From Thermoleophilia bacterium (GTDB lineage Bacteria; Actinomycetota; Thermoleophilia; Gaiellales; Gaiellaceae): DNA of 13,121 nucleotides. The stretch covers positions 1 to 13,121 of the forward strand of contig JAICTB010000036.1 in the NCBI GenBank assembly GCA_025936595.1. The letters are read 5' to 3'. Below, piece by piece: positions 1 through 7,073 of this stretch (positions are counted from its first letter, which is position 1; each line of letters opens with the position of its first letter). The position numbers and the translations under genes were made by a program. A model generated the notes under the pieces. The model was not told the origin of the DNA. It searched no databases and saw only the letters and a list, made by a program, of their open reading frames with translations.

Positions 1-2634
1 GAGGCGATGCACGCGGTCGGTCGCCTGCTGCTCGACGGCGGGGTTCCACCAGCGGTCGAAGTGGAAGACGTGGTTCGCGGCGGGGAGGTTCAGGCCGCGG
101 CCGCCGGCGCGCAGCGAGACGACGAGCACCTGCGGCCCCGCCTCGCCGGCGAACTCCGTGAGCAACTCGTCGCGCTGCCGCGCGTTCAGGTGGCCGTGGA
201 AGAAATCGACACGCTTCCCGAGGCGCTCCGCGAGGTGCGGCACGAGGCGGTCGAAGCGCGTGTACTGCGTGAAGACGAGCGCCTTGTCCGCGGGCGGCAC
301 CTCGCCGAGCAGCTCGATCAGGCGCTCGAGCTTCCCACTGCGGCCGTCGAGCGGGCGATGCGTCTGCACGAGCATCTCCGGGTGGTTGCACACCTGCTTC
401 AGGTGGCCGAGCATCGCGAGCACCGCGCCACGGCGGCCGAAGCGGTCCTCGTGCGCCTCGACGCGCGGCAGCCAGTTGTCGACCGTCTCCTGGTACAGCG
501 CCGCCTGCTCGAGCGTCAGGCGGCAGTAGTCCTTCTCGATCGTGATCGGCGGCAGGTCGAGCTCTACCTCGGGATCGTCCTTCGCGCGCCGCAGGATGAA
601 CGGCCGCACGATCGCCTTCAGCCGCTCGAGCGCCTCGTCGTCCTTGCCGATCTGGATCGGCTCGGCGAAGGCGCGACCGAACCACTCGCGCGAGCCCAGC
701 AGGCCCGGGTTGAGGAGGTCCATCAGCGCCCACAGCTCGCCGAGATGGTTCTCGATCGGCGTGCCCGTCATCGCGACGCGCCGCTTCGCCGGGATCAGCC
801 GCAGCGAGCGTGCCCGCTTCGTCTGCGGGTTCTTCACGTCCTGCGCCTCGTCGAGCAGCAGGCGATCCCACTGCACGAGCTGCAGCGCATCGAGGTCGCG
901 CGTCGCGATGTCGTACGACGTCACGACGACATCGACGGCGCGCACGCGCTGCAGCAGCGCCTCGTTCGCGAGCCGGTCGGAACCGTGATGCAGGTGCACA
1001 CGCAGCGACGGTGCGAAGCGCTCGACCTCCGCGACCCACTGCCGGGCAACGCTCATCGGGCAGACGACGAGCGTCGGGCCGAGCGCATCGCGACCGAACT
1101 GCTCGCGCTCCGACAGGAGCATCGCGATCGCCTGCACCGTCTTCCCCAGCCCCATGTCGTCGGCGAGCACGCCGCCGATGCCGAGGTCGCCGAGCATCCG
1201 CAGCCACCCGTGCCCGCGCTCCTGGAACGTGAAGAGCGCGTGCTGCATGCCCGCGGGCGTCGGCAGCGGCTTGAAGCGGGCGTCGCCGTCGAGCATGCCG
1301 GCGAGCTTGTCGTCGAGCGACACCTGGCCGAACTCGAGCCCGTAGTCGTCCGTGTCGAGGCCCGAGGTCGCGCGGACGAGATCCACCATGCCGCCGCCCG
1401 CGCTCCTGCGCTCGAGGAACTTCAGCGCGCGGGCGACGTCCTCGCGCCGCAGCGCGTGCCAGCGCCCACCGGCCTGCACGACCGGGTTCTGCTGTGCCGC
1501 CAGCCGCTTCAGCTCGTCGGCGTCGAGACCCACGTCGCCGACCGCGAGCTTCCAGTCGAATTGCGCGATCGCCGACGGTGAGAGAAGCCCGCTCGAGTGC
1601 TCGCCCAGGCGCGCCGTCAGGTTTGCGCGGATCCGCGTCGGCGCCTGCACCCACGCCTGCGGCAAGGTCACCGCCACGCCGCGCTCCTCGAGCTGCGGCA
1701 TCAACGTGCGCAGGAAGAACGCGGCATCCTCGGCGTCGAGCTCGACCTCCGCGGGCTCGTCCGCGTCGAGCTCGATCCCGTGCCCGGCGAGGAACGGGCC
1801 GAGCTCGGCAAAGCGCTGCGCCACGTCCTCGTAGGGATCGGTGTCGCGCAGGAAGAGGAACGCCTCCGCTCCGTCGTCCCAGAGGAGCTTCGCAGGCAGG
1901 GCGAGCGACGGCTCATCCTCGGCGTGCAGCCATAGCTCGAGCGCGAGCGCGCCGCCGGGAACGCGCTCGTCGAGGTGCAGGCCGAGCGTCCACGGCGCCT
2001 CGATCACGCGGCCGAGCCCGTCGTCGACCCAGCGCCCGATCCTCTTCTCGAGCGACGCGTACGACGGTCCGACGGGCAGATCCGGCTCCGGCGCGACGAG
2101 CGCGCCGAGGAACGCATCGACGCCGCGGGAACGGCTGACGCGCGTCGGGTCGACGAGCTTCACGCCCTCCGCGACGATGCGGTCGCGTGCGATCTGGTCG
2201 ACGAGGCGCGGATACACGTCGCCGACCGTCGCCGTGCGGTCGCCGTGGAAGTACTCGGCCGAGACGGCAGGCAGGGCGGCCGCGATCTCCGCGAGGGTCT
2301 CCTCGATCGACGTGTCGAGCGTCGCGCCCCAGAAGGCGAACCAGCGGCCGCCGCCACGGGTCAATTGAGGGTGGACGAGCCCCTCGCCGACCGAGCGCAG
2401 CGCGAGGTCGCGGACGGCGAAGAGGGCCCGCGCGCTGTCGCCCAGCTCGTGCTCGGGCTCCCAGCGCGCGAGCTCTGGGGTGCCGAGGACACGCGCCGGC
2501 ACCTCGACGCCGAGGACGTCGAGGCTGCCCGGCTCGCCGAACGGCAGGTCGCCGGAGAAGCTGCCGTCGGGCCGGCGCAGGAACGCGTACGCGTCCCCGT
2601 CCGGGTGCCAGATCAACTCGAGGGTCTCGCGCAC
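1..2634 (-). CDS. SNF2-family DEAD/DEAH-box helicase, HelZ-like (3' end beyond the window)
   Basis: ATP-dependent SNF2-type DNA translocase, seen for 878 codons and cut by the left edge with no stop. Residues about 290-410 look like the bacterial SNF2-associated domain (DUF3670); the stretch starting FDWKLAVGD at 359 and ending KFLER is typical. The first RecA domain has Walker A DDMGLGKT (K498), DEAQ at 595-598 (a variant of DEAH) and TGTPIEN at 623-629. The second has LVFTQY, SLRAGGRGLNL, FDRWWNP at 859-865 and QATDRVHR near the end, so probably only 50-80 residues are missing. The start is GTG at 2634. An ATG 9 bases upstream is in another frame and does not read into the helicase. The N-terminal 280 residues show no domain I can name. 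It lies 53 bp downstream of the SDR-like gene on the same strand with no hairpin between, so co-transcription is likely. Relatives include mycobacterial HelZ; the cellular role is not certain (DNA repair, or defence as in some SNF2-containing systems). Confidence 0.93.
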   Translation of the reverse strand, partial: MRETLELIWHPDGDAYAFLRRPDGSFSGDLPFGEPGSLDVLGVEVPARVLGTPELARWEPEHELGDSARALFAVRDLALRSVGEGLVHPQLTRGGGRWFAFWGATLDTSIEETLAEIAAALPAVSAEYFHGDRTATVGDVYPRLVDQIARDRIVAEGVKLVDPTRVSRSRGVDAFLGALVAPEPDLPVGPSYASLEKRIGRWVDDGLGRVIEAPWTLGLHLDERVPGGALALELWLHAEDEPSLALPAKLLWDDGAEAFLFLRDTDPYEDVAQRFAELGPFLAGHGIELDADEPAEVELDAEDAAFFLRTLMPQLEERGVAVTLPQAWVQAPTRIRANLTARLGEHSSGLLSPSAIAQFDWKLAVGDVGLDADELKRLAAQQNPVVQAGGRWHALRREDVARALKFLERRSAGGGMVDLVRATSGLDTDDYGLEFGQVSLDDKLAGMLDGDARFKPLPTPAGMQHALFTFQERGHGWLRMLGDLGIGGVLADDMGLGKTVQAIAMLLSEREQFGRDALGPTLVVCPMSVARQWVAEVERFAPSLRVHLHHGSDRLANEALLQRVRAVDVVVTSYDIATRDLDALQLVQWDRLLLDEAQDVKNPQTKRARSLRLIPAKRRVAMTGTPIENHLGELWALMDLLNPGLLGSREWFGRAFAEPIQIGKDDEALERLKAIVRPFILRRAKDDPEVELDLPPITIEKDYCRLTLEQAALYQETVDNWLPRVEAHEDRFGRRGAVLAMLGHLKQVCNHPEMLVQTHRPLDGRSGKLERLIELLGEVPPADKALVFTQYTRFDRLVPHLAERLGKRVDFFHGHLNARQRDELLTEFAGEAGPQVLVVSLRAGGRGLNLPAANHVFHFDRWWNPAVEQQATDRVHRL

Positions 2635-2687
2635 GACCCACCATCGTAGGCCGTCACGGGGTGCGGCCGCTGGAAAACTCGTCCGCG

Positions 2688-4055
2688 CTACCAGTCGGTC
2701 GGCTTGTAGTCCTTGAAGAACTTGCCCCAGGCGTGGGTGCCGGTGTTGAAGCCGTCGATGATCGGGTCGACGATCCGCGCGGCTCCGTCGACGATGTCGA
2801 GCGGGGGCGCGAAGCGGTGCTCGACGGCCTTCCGCTCGGCGATGTGCACCGGGTCCTCGTCGGTCACCCAGCCGGTGTCGACGCTGTTCATGTGGATGCC
2901 GTCGTTTGCATAATCGGCCGCCGAGGTGCGCGTCATCATGTTCAGCGCCGCCTTCGCCATGTTCGTGTGCGGATGCCGCGTCGTCTTGAAGCGGCGGTAG
3001 AACTGCCCCTCGACCGCGGAGACGTTGACGATGTGCTTGTCGCGCTCCGGGGTCGCGAGCAGGAGCGGCTTCAGGCGCGCGTTCAGGACGAACGGTGCGA
3101 CGGCATTCACGAGCTGCGTCTCGAGCAGCTCGATCGTCGGCACCTCGTCGAGGAGGAGCCGCCAGGAGTTGTGCCCGCGCAGGTCGACCTGCTGCAGGTC
3201 CTGGTCGAGCCGCCCGGCGGGGAAGAACTCGCGCTGCGTCAGCTCTGCGGACGGCAGCGCGCGCGCCGCCTCTTCGCCTTCGAGCATGTGCTCGTAGAAC
3301 TCGCGCGGCCGACGCACCGTCTGGCACGCGTTCGAGATGATGAAGTCGAGCCGGTCGCGCGTTTCGAGCAGCGTGGCGCAGAACGCCTCCACGCTCGGGG
3401 TGTGGCGCAGGTCGAGCCCGAAAATCTCGAGCCGTTCCCCCCACTCCGCGAAGTCCCGCTCGCGTGCGTAGCGCTGCGCCGCGTCGTTCGGGAAGCGCGT
3501 CGTCACGATCAGCGATGCCCCCGCGCGAAGCAGCTTGATCCCGGCCTGGTAGCCGATCTTCACACGGCCGCCCGTGAGCAGTGCGACGCGGCCGCTCAGG
3601 TCGGCGGTCTCGGTCCGCTTGGCGTAGTTGAAGTCGCCGCACGCCTTGCACATCTGGTCGTAGAACGGGTGCACGCTCGTGTACAGCTCCTTGCAGACAT
3701 AGCAATGCTGCGGCTCGATCGTCTCGCGCTCCAGCACCTCCGGATCCCCGGGCGCATAGACGTTCGGCGTCGTGAAGACGGGCTTCGCGCGCAGGACGCG
3801 GATCCCGGTCTCGCGCAATACGAGCTGGTCCTCGCGCTGCTTCGCGTTCTTCAGGCGGCGCCGTACCTCCTTCGCCGCGCGGCGGCGCGTGACGACGTCC
3901 GGCTCGAAGACGTCGCCTGCCGCCGAGAGCAGACGCGTGCGCTCCTCGACGGAGAGCTCCTGGAGGAGCGTGCGGTCGCGCCCGATTGCCTCGAGCGTCT
4001 CGATCGCGGCCCGAAGCCGCGCCGCAACCACGTCTTCGTGCTCGCCGATCGCCAC
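2688..4055 (-). CDS. Zinc-ribbon short-chain dehydrogenase/reductase-like protein
   Basis: 455-residue protein with an SDR Rossmann domain in its C-terminal two thirds. Residues 1-110 are charged and probably helical. A four-cysteine knuckle follows, HC(118)xxC(121) and C(136)xxC(139), probably a zinc ribbon. The Rossmann fold begins at 155 with VALLTGGRVKIG (161-168), a variant of TGxxxGIG, then DLR at 215-217, SNAC at 241-244 (for NNAG) and the serine of VNVSAVEG (S346). The usual YxxxK is replaced by T364-N-M-A-K368, so the lysine is kept but the tyrosine is not. VDTGWVTDE (392-400) matches the loop after the active site. Ordinary SDRs are about 250 residues; the extra length is the N-terminal extension plus a long insert at 250-300. 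The start is GTG at 4055; no Shine-Dalgarno site is visible. The substrate is unknown, and it may bind nucleotide without being a classical SDR. The next gene downstream is the helicase. Confidence 0.9.
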   Translation of the reverse strand: MAIGEHEDVVAARLRAAIETLEAIGRDRTLLQELSVEERTRLLSAAGDVFEPDVVTRRRAAKEVRRRLKNAKQREDQLVLRETGIRVLRAKPVFTTPNVYAPGDPEVLERETIEPQHCYVCKELYTSVHPFYDQMCKACGDFNYAKRTETADLSGRVALLTGGRVKIGYQAGIKLLRAGASLIVTTRFPNDAAQRYARERDFAEWGERLEIFGLDLRHTPSVEAFCATLLETRDRLDFIISNACQTVRRPREFYEHMLEGEEAARALPSAELTQREFFPAGRLDQDLQQVDLRGHNSWRLLLDEVPTIELLETQLVNAVAPFVLNARLKPLLLATPERDKHIVNVSAVEGQFYRRFKTTRHPHTNMAKAALNMMTRTSAADYANDGIHMNSVDTGWVTDEDPVHIAERKAVEHRFAPPLDIVDGAARIVDPIIDGFNTGTHAWGKFFKDYKPTDW

Positions 4056-4067
4056 GCGCGGAGGGTA

Positions 4068-4098
4068 GCGGGGAAGGGCGCGAACGGCCCTTCCCCGC
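4068..4098 (-). terminator. Hairpin terminator after the IPT-domain gene
   Basis: Perfect 12-bp inverted repeat (4068-4079 with 4087-4098) around a 7-nt loop, starting 10 bp past the stop codon of the IPT gene. The minus-strand T tract is poor, so it may terminate weakly or act as a 3' stabilising stem. It also separates the secreted-protein gene from the SDR-like gene 13 bp further on. On the plus strand TTT follows the stem, so the reverse orientation is possible, though no plus-strand gene ends here. Confidence 0.6.
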
Positions 4099-4107
4099 TT
4101 TCGATCG

Positions 4108-6531
4108 CTAGTGCTTGGAGACCCGGAAGCGCCCGCTCGTGGCGGAGCCGCCGGGGGTCGTGACGGTGATGCCGCCGCTCGAGGCGCCCGTGGGCACCGT
4201 CGTCGTGATCCGCGTGTCGCTCACGACCGTGAACACCGCCGCGACGGAACCGCCGAACCTCACCGACGTCGCGCCGGTGAACCCGGAACCGTTGATCGTG
4301 ACCAGCGTTCCGACCGGCCCCGAGGTCGGCGAGATCGACGTGATCGCCGGCGCCGCCGTTGCCGTCGACACCGTGAAGCTCGCAGAGCTCGTGCCCGTGC
4401 CCGCGGGGGTTGTGACCGTGATCGGCCCGGTCGTCGCACCGGTCGGCACCGTCGCGATCACCTGGGTAGCGCTGTTGACGGTGAACGATGCGGCCGTCCC
4501 GTTGAACTTCACGGAGGTCGCACCCGTGAAGCCGGTGCCGGTCACGGTCACCTGTGTGCCTGCCGTGCCGCTCGTGGGCGAGAACGACGAGATCGTCGGG
4601 GCGGCTGCCACCGTCGACACCGTGAAGCTCGCGGTGCTCGTGCCGGTGCCGCCGGCGTTCGTGACCGAGATCGGGCCGCTGGTCGCACCGGTAGGCACCG
4701 TCGCGGTCACCTGCGTGTCGCTGTTGACGGTGTACGACGCAGACGTCCCGTTGAACTTCACGGAGGTTGCACCTGTGAAGCCGGTGCCCGTGACGGTCAC
4801 CGACGACCCCACGGCGCCGCTCGTAGGCGAGAACCCGCTGACGGTGGGCGCCGCCTGCGTCGAGGACGAGCAGCCGGGCAGCTGGAACGAGCCGATCCGG
4901 GTCAGCCAGTTATCGGCGGCCAGCGTCGTCGGATGCGCATCGTAGTACTCACCCGTGTACCAGAACGTGCAGCCGTCGGAGGGGTCGATCGTCATCGCGC
5001 TGTAGTCGCCCCAGCGGTTGTTCGTGCTGCCGTCGGAGAACGTGCAGCACTGGAACCCGGCCCCCTGGACGATCGTCTGCTCGCCCTGGGTGAGCTGGTT
5101 GAGCGGGTCACCTGCGAGCCGTCCCGAAACGCGGAGCGCCGGGTACATGCTCGCGTCGGAGACGCTGTAGCCGATCGCCATGTCGCCCTTCTTGTCGACG
5201 GCGAGGCTCGGCATGAACCGGTTCAGCGAGTCCGGCGCCCACGTCGACTGCTGGCGCACCGAGCCGATCGCGCCGCCGGTGACCGGCAGCTCGTACCAGC
5301 GCACCTGCGCGACGCCGCCGCCGTTTCCGATCGTGTGCGTGAGCCAGAGCGACTCGCGGCCGTTCAGGTTCGTGTACTGGTTCTGCATCATCAGGCGATA
5401 GGTCAGCGTGTCGAGCGTGTTGCCGCCCAGCTCGGGCACGTCGCTCGGCCCGACGTTGAACGTCGAGATCGAGGTGTTCGTCGGACCGGTGAACGTCGAA
5501 TTCGCCGTGTTCGCCCAGTCGACATGGAACTTCCACGTGCGGATCGCGTATGAGCCGTAGATCGAGGCGAAGTAGTTCGGCGAGCCCGCCGGCGGCGCGC
5601 CCGTGACCTGGCGGGCGTTCGACGGGAGCAGGCTGAACACGGAGACGCCGCCGACCCTGCTCGGGACACCGAACGTCACGCCCTGCGCCGCGGGATTGCC
5701 GGCCTCCATCTGCTGGCGGTTGAACGCCCACACCTGGACGTTCTGGAACGCCTCGGAGCCGGTGCTCGCGAACACGTTCGCGGACATGTAGATCCCGTCG
5801 GGCCAGACGCCGAGCTTCGGGTAGTCCGGGAGGCTCGCACCCGACTCGGTCTTCCACGCGTAGAAGTACCAGCCGCCGGCGACGGGGTCGCTCGTCTTCG
5901 AGACCGCCATGCACTGGTAGAACGGGCCGGTCGAGAAGTTCGTCCAGGCGAAGTCGGAGACGATCCAGCGATCGCCGAACGGGTCGTAGAGGGCCACCGG
6001 GTCGCCCTGGTTCGAGTCGTCGCACGGTGTGCCGGTGGAGCCCTGCGGGAAGAGGTCGTCGAACGTGATCGCCGCCTCGCGCGTGCCCGTCTTGGAGTAG
6101 ATCCCGATCGAGGTGTTGACGGTCTCGACGTAGTTCGATGGCCCGACGTCGCCGTTCGGGTCGGGCGGCCAGCCGGCGCCCCAGCCCGTGTGGTCGAGAC
6201 CGACGAAGCTCGATTCGTTCACGGGAGCAGACGTGGCGGGAGCCGTCTGCAGCGCGCCGTCCTTCGTCACGGCCCCCGGCAGCACGTCCGACGGCGCCCG
6301 CGGTTCCGGACGCGCTTCGCTCCTCACGATGTTCCCGTGCGGGATATGGCGGATGTCGCCGCCGAAGTGCCCGAACCCGGCCGGAGCGATCGTCCGCGGC
6401 TGCGAGCCCTGCCCCGATGGACCGGCGGCGTGCGCGGGCGGTGTCGCCCCGCCTCCCGCGAGCGCGACTGCGACGACGAGCCCCGCGATCGCGGCGACCG
6501 TGACGGCGGTGCGAAGAACCTTCCCCTTCAC
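4108..6531 (-). CDS. Large secreted protein with three C-terminal IPT/TIG domains
   Basis: 807 residues from the GTG at 6531. Residues 1-36 form a signal peptide: a basic start (KGKVLR), a hydrophobic core, and an AHA-A cleavage site near 35-36. Residues about 105-555 are a Trp/Tyr/Asn/Gly-rich extracellular module with motifs such as PPDPNGDVGPSNY and DPFGDRWIVSDF and a few cysteines; it looks like a beta-propeller or other beta-rich fold, but I cannot assign a known enzyme. Three IPT/TIG Ig-like domains follow at about 560-639, 643-722 and 726-807, each with SPTSG, a GFTGATSV core and VPTGA. No LPXTG, transmembrane tail or lipobox is seen, so release or non-covalent surface attachment is expected. 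The start rests on the GAGGGGG ribosome site 6 nt upstream and the signal peptide. The frame stays open to a TTG at 6603, but that TTG lies in the promoter. It is monocistronic or weakly linked to the SDR-like gene. The function is unknown; adhesion or carbohydrate binding is only a family-level guess. Confidence 0.88.
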   Translation of the reverse strand: MKGKVLRTAVTVAAIAGLVVAVALAGGGATPPAHAAGPSGQGSQPRTIAPAGFGHFGGDIRHIPHGNIVRSEARPEPRAPSDVLPGAVTKDGALQTAPATSAPVNESSFVGLDHTGWGAGWPPDPNGDVGPSNYVETVNTSIGIYSKTGTREAAITFDDLFPQGSTGTPCDDSNQGDPVALYDPFGDRWIVSDFAWTNFSTGPFYQCMAVSKTSDPVAGGWYFYAWKTESGASLPDYPKLGVWPDGIYMSANVFASTGSEAFQNVQVWAFNRQQMEAGNPAAQGVTFGVPSRVGGVSVFSLLPSNARQVTGAPPAGSPNYFASIYGSYAIRTWKFHVDWANTANSTFTGPTNTSISTFNVGPSDVPELGGNTLDTLTYRLMMQNQYTNLNGRESLWLTHTIGNGGGVAQVRWYELPVTGGAIGSVRQQSTWAPDSLNRFMPSLAVDKKGDMAIGYSVSDASMYPALRVSGRLAGDPLNQLTQGEQTIVQGAGFQCCTFSDGSTNNRWGDYSAMTIDPSDGCTFWYTGEYYDAHPTTLAADNWLTRIGSFQLPGCSSSTQAAPTVSGFSPTSGAVGSSVTVTGTGFTGATSVKFNGTSASYTVNSDTQVTATVPTGATSGPISVTNAGGTGTSTASFTVSTVAAAPTISSFSPTSGTAGTQVTVTGTGFTGATSVKFNGTAASFTVNSATQVIATVPTGATTGPITVTTPAGTGTSSASFTVSTATAAPAITSISPTSGPVGTLVTINGSGFTGATSVRFGGSVAAVFTVVSDTRITTTVPTGASSGGITVTTPGGSATSGRFRVSKH
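4111..4851 (-). repeat. Three tandem IPT/TIG-coding repeats
   Basis: Each unit is about 240 bp: unit 1 at 4615-4851, unit 2 at 4366-4605 and unit 3 at 4111-4356 in coding order. Units 1 and 2 are nearly identical at the protein core (VTVTGTGFTGATSVKFNGT in both) and very similar in DNA. Unit 3 has diverged (VTINGSGFTGATSVRFGG). This suggests that the first two arose by a more recent duplication. Confidence 0.85.
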
Positions 6532-6537
6532 CTGAGA

Positions 6538-6544
6538 CCCCCTC
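6538..6544 (-). promoter_or_regulatory. Ribosome binding site deciding the GTG start of the IPT gene
   Basis: GAGGGGG on the minus strand, 6 nt before the GTG at 6531. It is one of only two clear Shine-Dalgarno sites in the window. It places the start directly before the basic N-region of the signal peptide and argues against the in-frame TTG 72 bases upstream. Confidence 0.65.
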
Positions 6545-6575
6545 GTGACGTGAAGCACGATTACTGGTGCGCCGG

Positions 6576-6603
6576 AGAATAGCCGCGAAAGCGGCTGGGT
6601 CAA
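6576..6603 (-). promoter_or_regulatory. Sigma-70-like promoter of the IPT gene with a dyad in its spacer
   Basis: On the minus strand TTGACC (6603-6598) and TATTCT (6581-6576) are separated by 16 nt, giving a predicted transcript start near 6569 and a leader of about 38 nt. The spacer plus the first base of the -10 box forms a perfect dyad, AGCCGC-TTTC-GCGGCT (6581-6596). Its position suits a repressor operator, but this is inferred from sequence only. Confidence 0.6.
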
Positions 6604-6629
6604 GGGCGAATTCGGGTGCTACGCGGGTG

Positions 6630-6842
6630 CTACTCGGGCTCGTCGTCGCCGGAGCGCCTGCGCCAGAACGTCAGGACGCCGACCATGCCGGCGACGAGGA
6701 GCGCGATCGCGCTGCGGTTCGGCTTCTTCGTCTCGGGATCGATCGAGGGGGCAGCCTCTTTGGCCTTGCGCTTGAGGACGCGCTTGCCGACGGCCCACGT
6801 GATCCAGCCGACGGCTGCATTCCTGCGGTTGAAGACGCTCAC
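6630..6842 (-). CDS. Small single-pass membrane protein
   Basis: 70 residues, not recognised as a named family. Residues 5-28 are a basic, partly hydrophobic segment (WITWAVGKRVLKRKAK), possibly an amphipathic helix on the inner face of the membrane. Residues 44-60 (SAIALLVAGMVGVLTFW) are a clear transmembrane helix followed by RRR and an acidic end (GDDEPE), suggesting a cytoplasmic C-terminus. The start is GTG at 6842 with only weak purine-rich sequence upstream. It ends 26 bp before the promoter of the IPT gene on the same strand and is preceded by a minus-strand terminator-like hairpin. I call it real because of the well-formed membrane segment and because no better gene occupies the interval. 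The opposite-strand frames here have no recognisable features. Confidence 0.6.
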   Translation of the reverse strand: MSVFNRRNAAVGWITWAVGKRVLKRKAKEAAPSIDPETKKPNRSAIALLVAGMVGVLTFWRRRSGDDEPE

Positions 6843-6874
6843 GTACGCAGCCTACCCCGCCCCGCGCGGGCGCC

Positions 6875-6924
6875 AAACAACGAAAACAGGGCTCCGCCTC
6901 ACTGCGGCGCGGAGGCGGAGCCCT
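6875..6924 (-). terminator. Intrinsic terminator-like hairpin, minus strand, with no gene upstream
   Basis: Perfect 13-bp inverted repeat, 6888-6900 with 6912-6924, around an 11-nt loop. On the minus strand it is followed by GTTTTCGTTGTTT (6887-6875), the expected U-rich tract. On the plus strand no T tract follows. It sits 33 bp upstream of the 70-residue membrane-protein gene, so it could be an attenuator for that gene or the end of an unrecognised short transcript. Confidence 0.55.
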
Positions 6925-6929
6925 GGCAG

Positions 6930-6978
6930 CCGGGAACCTGCGGGCGGGCGAGGCTCCCGGCGGGACGAGGGCACGTCC
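6930..6978. other. Two further stem-loops in the leader between the small membrane protein and the MFS gene
   Basis: 6930-6939 pairs with 6951-6960 (9 of 10, loop GCGGGCGGGCG), and 6963-6967 (GGACG) pairs with 6974-6978 (CGTCC) around AGGGCA. With the terminator hairpin they form three consecutive stems upstream of the MFS gene. I match no known riboswitch consensus. The rest of 6979-7073 holds only a small GGTTT-C-AAACC palindrome at 7051-7061. Confidence 0.35.
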
Positions 6979-7073
6979 AGGAGTTGAGATGCCCCGTTCA
7001 GGCGAAACTTGCGTCGGCAGGCGCCCGGTTTTACGGATCGCTTACGTTGCCGGTTTCAAACCATAGACAACTG

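Noticed and set aside
7..1581. Long plus-strand open frame of 524 codons
   Set aside because: It is antisense to the SNF2 helicase, whose motifs (Walker A, DEAQ, QATDRVHR) read cleanly on the minus strand. The plus product is Arg/Ala/Glu-rich without domains.
1913..2644. Minus-strand frame beginning ATG at 2644
   Set aside because: It is out of frame with the helicase over its N-terminal region and gives an Arg/Ala-rich sequence. The GTG at 2634 leads into the frame carrying all helicase motifs.
2187..4163. Plus-strand open frame of 658 codons
   Set aside because: Antisense shadow of the SDR-like gene and the helicase start; no recognisable protein features.
4111..5553. Plus-strand frames opposite the IPT gene, including a Val/Pro-rich one at 4115-4945
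   Set aside because: Their repetitive look only mirrors the IPT repeats on the coding strand.
6532..6603. N-terminal extension of the IPT protein from TTG 6603
   Set aside because: It would bury the signal peptide 24 residues in, it overlaps the promoter -35 and -10 boxes, and a ribosome site precedes GTG 6531.
6567..7073. In-frame upstream extension of the MFS protein
   Set aside because: The translated extension is not membrane-protein-like and crosses three hairpins. Family members begin near the PFRLLW segment.
6888..7073. Known riboswitch class before the MFS gene
   Set aside because: I looked for cores of c-di-GMP, c-di-AMP (ydaO), guanidine, fluoride and TPP classes and could not match the conserved bases.
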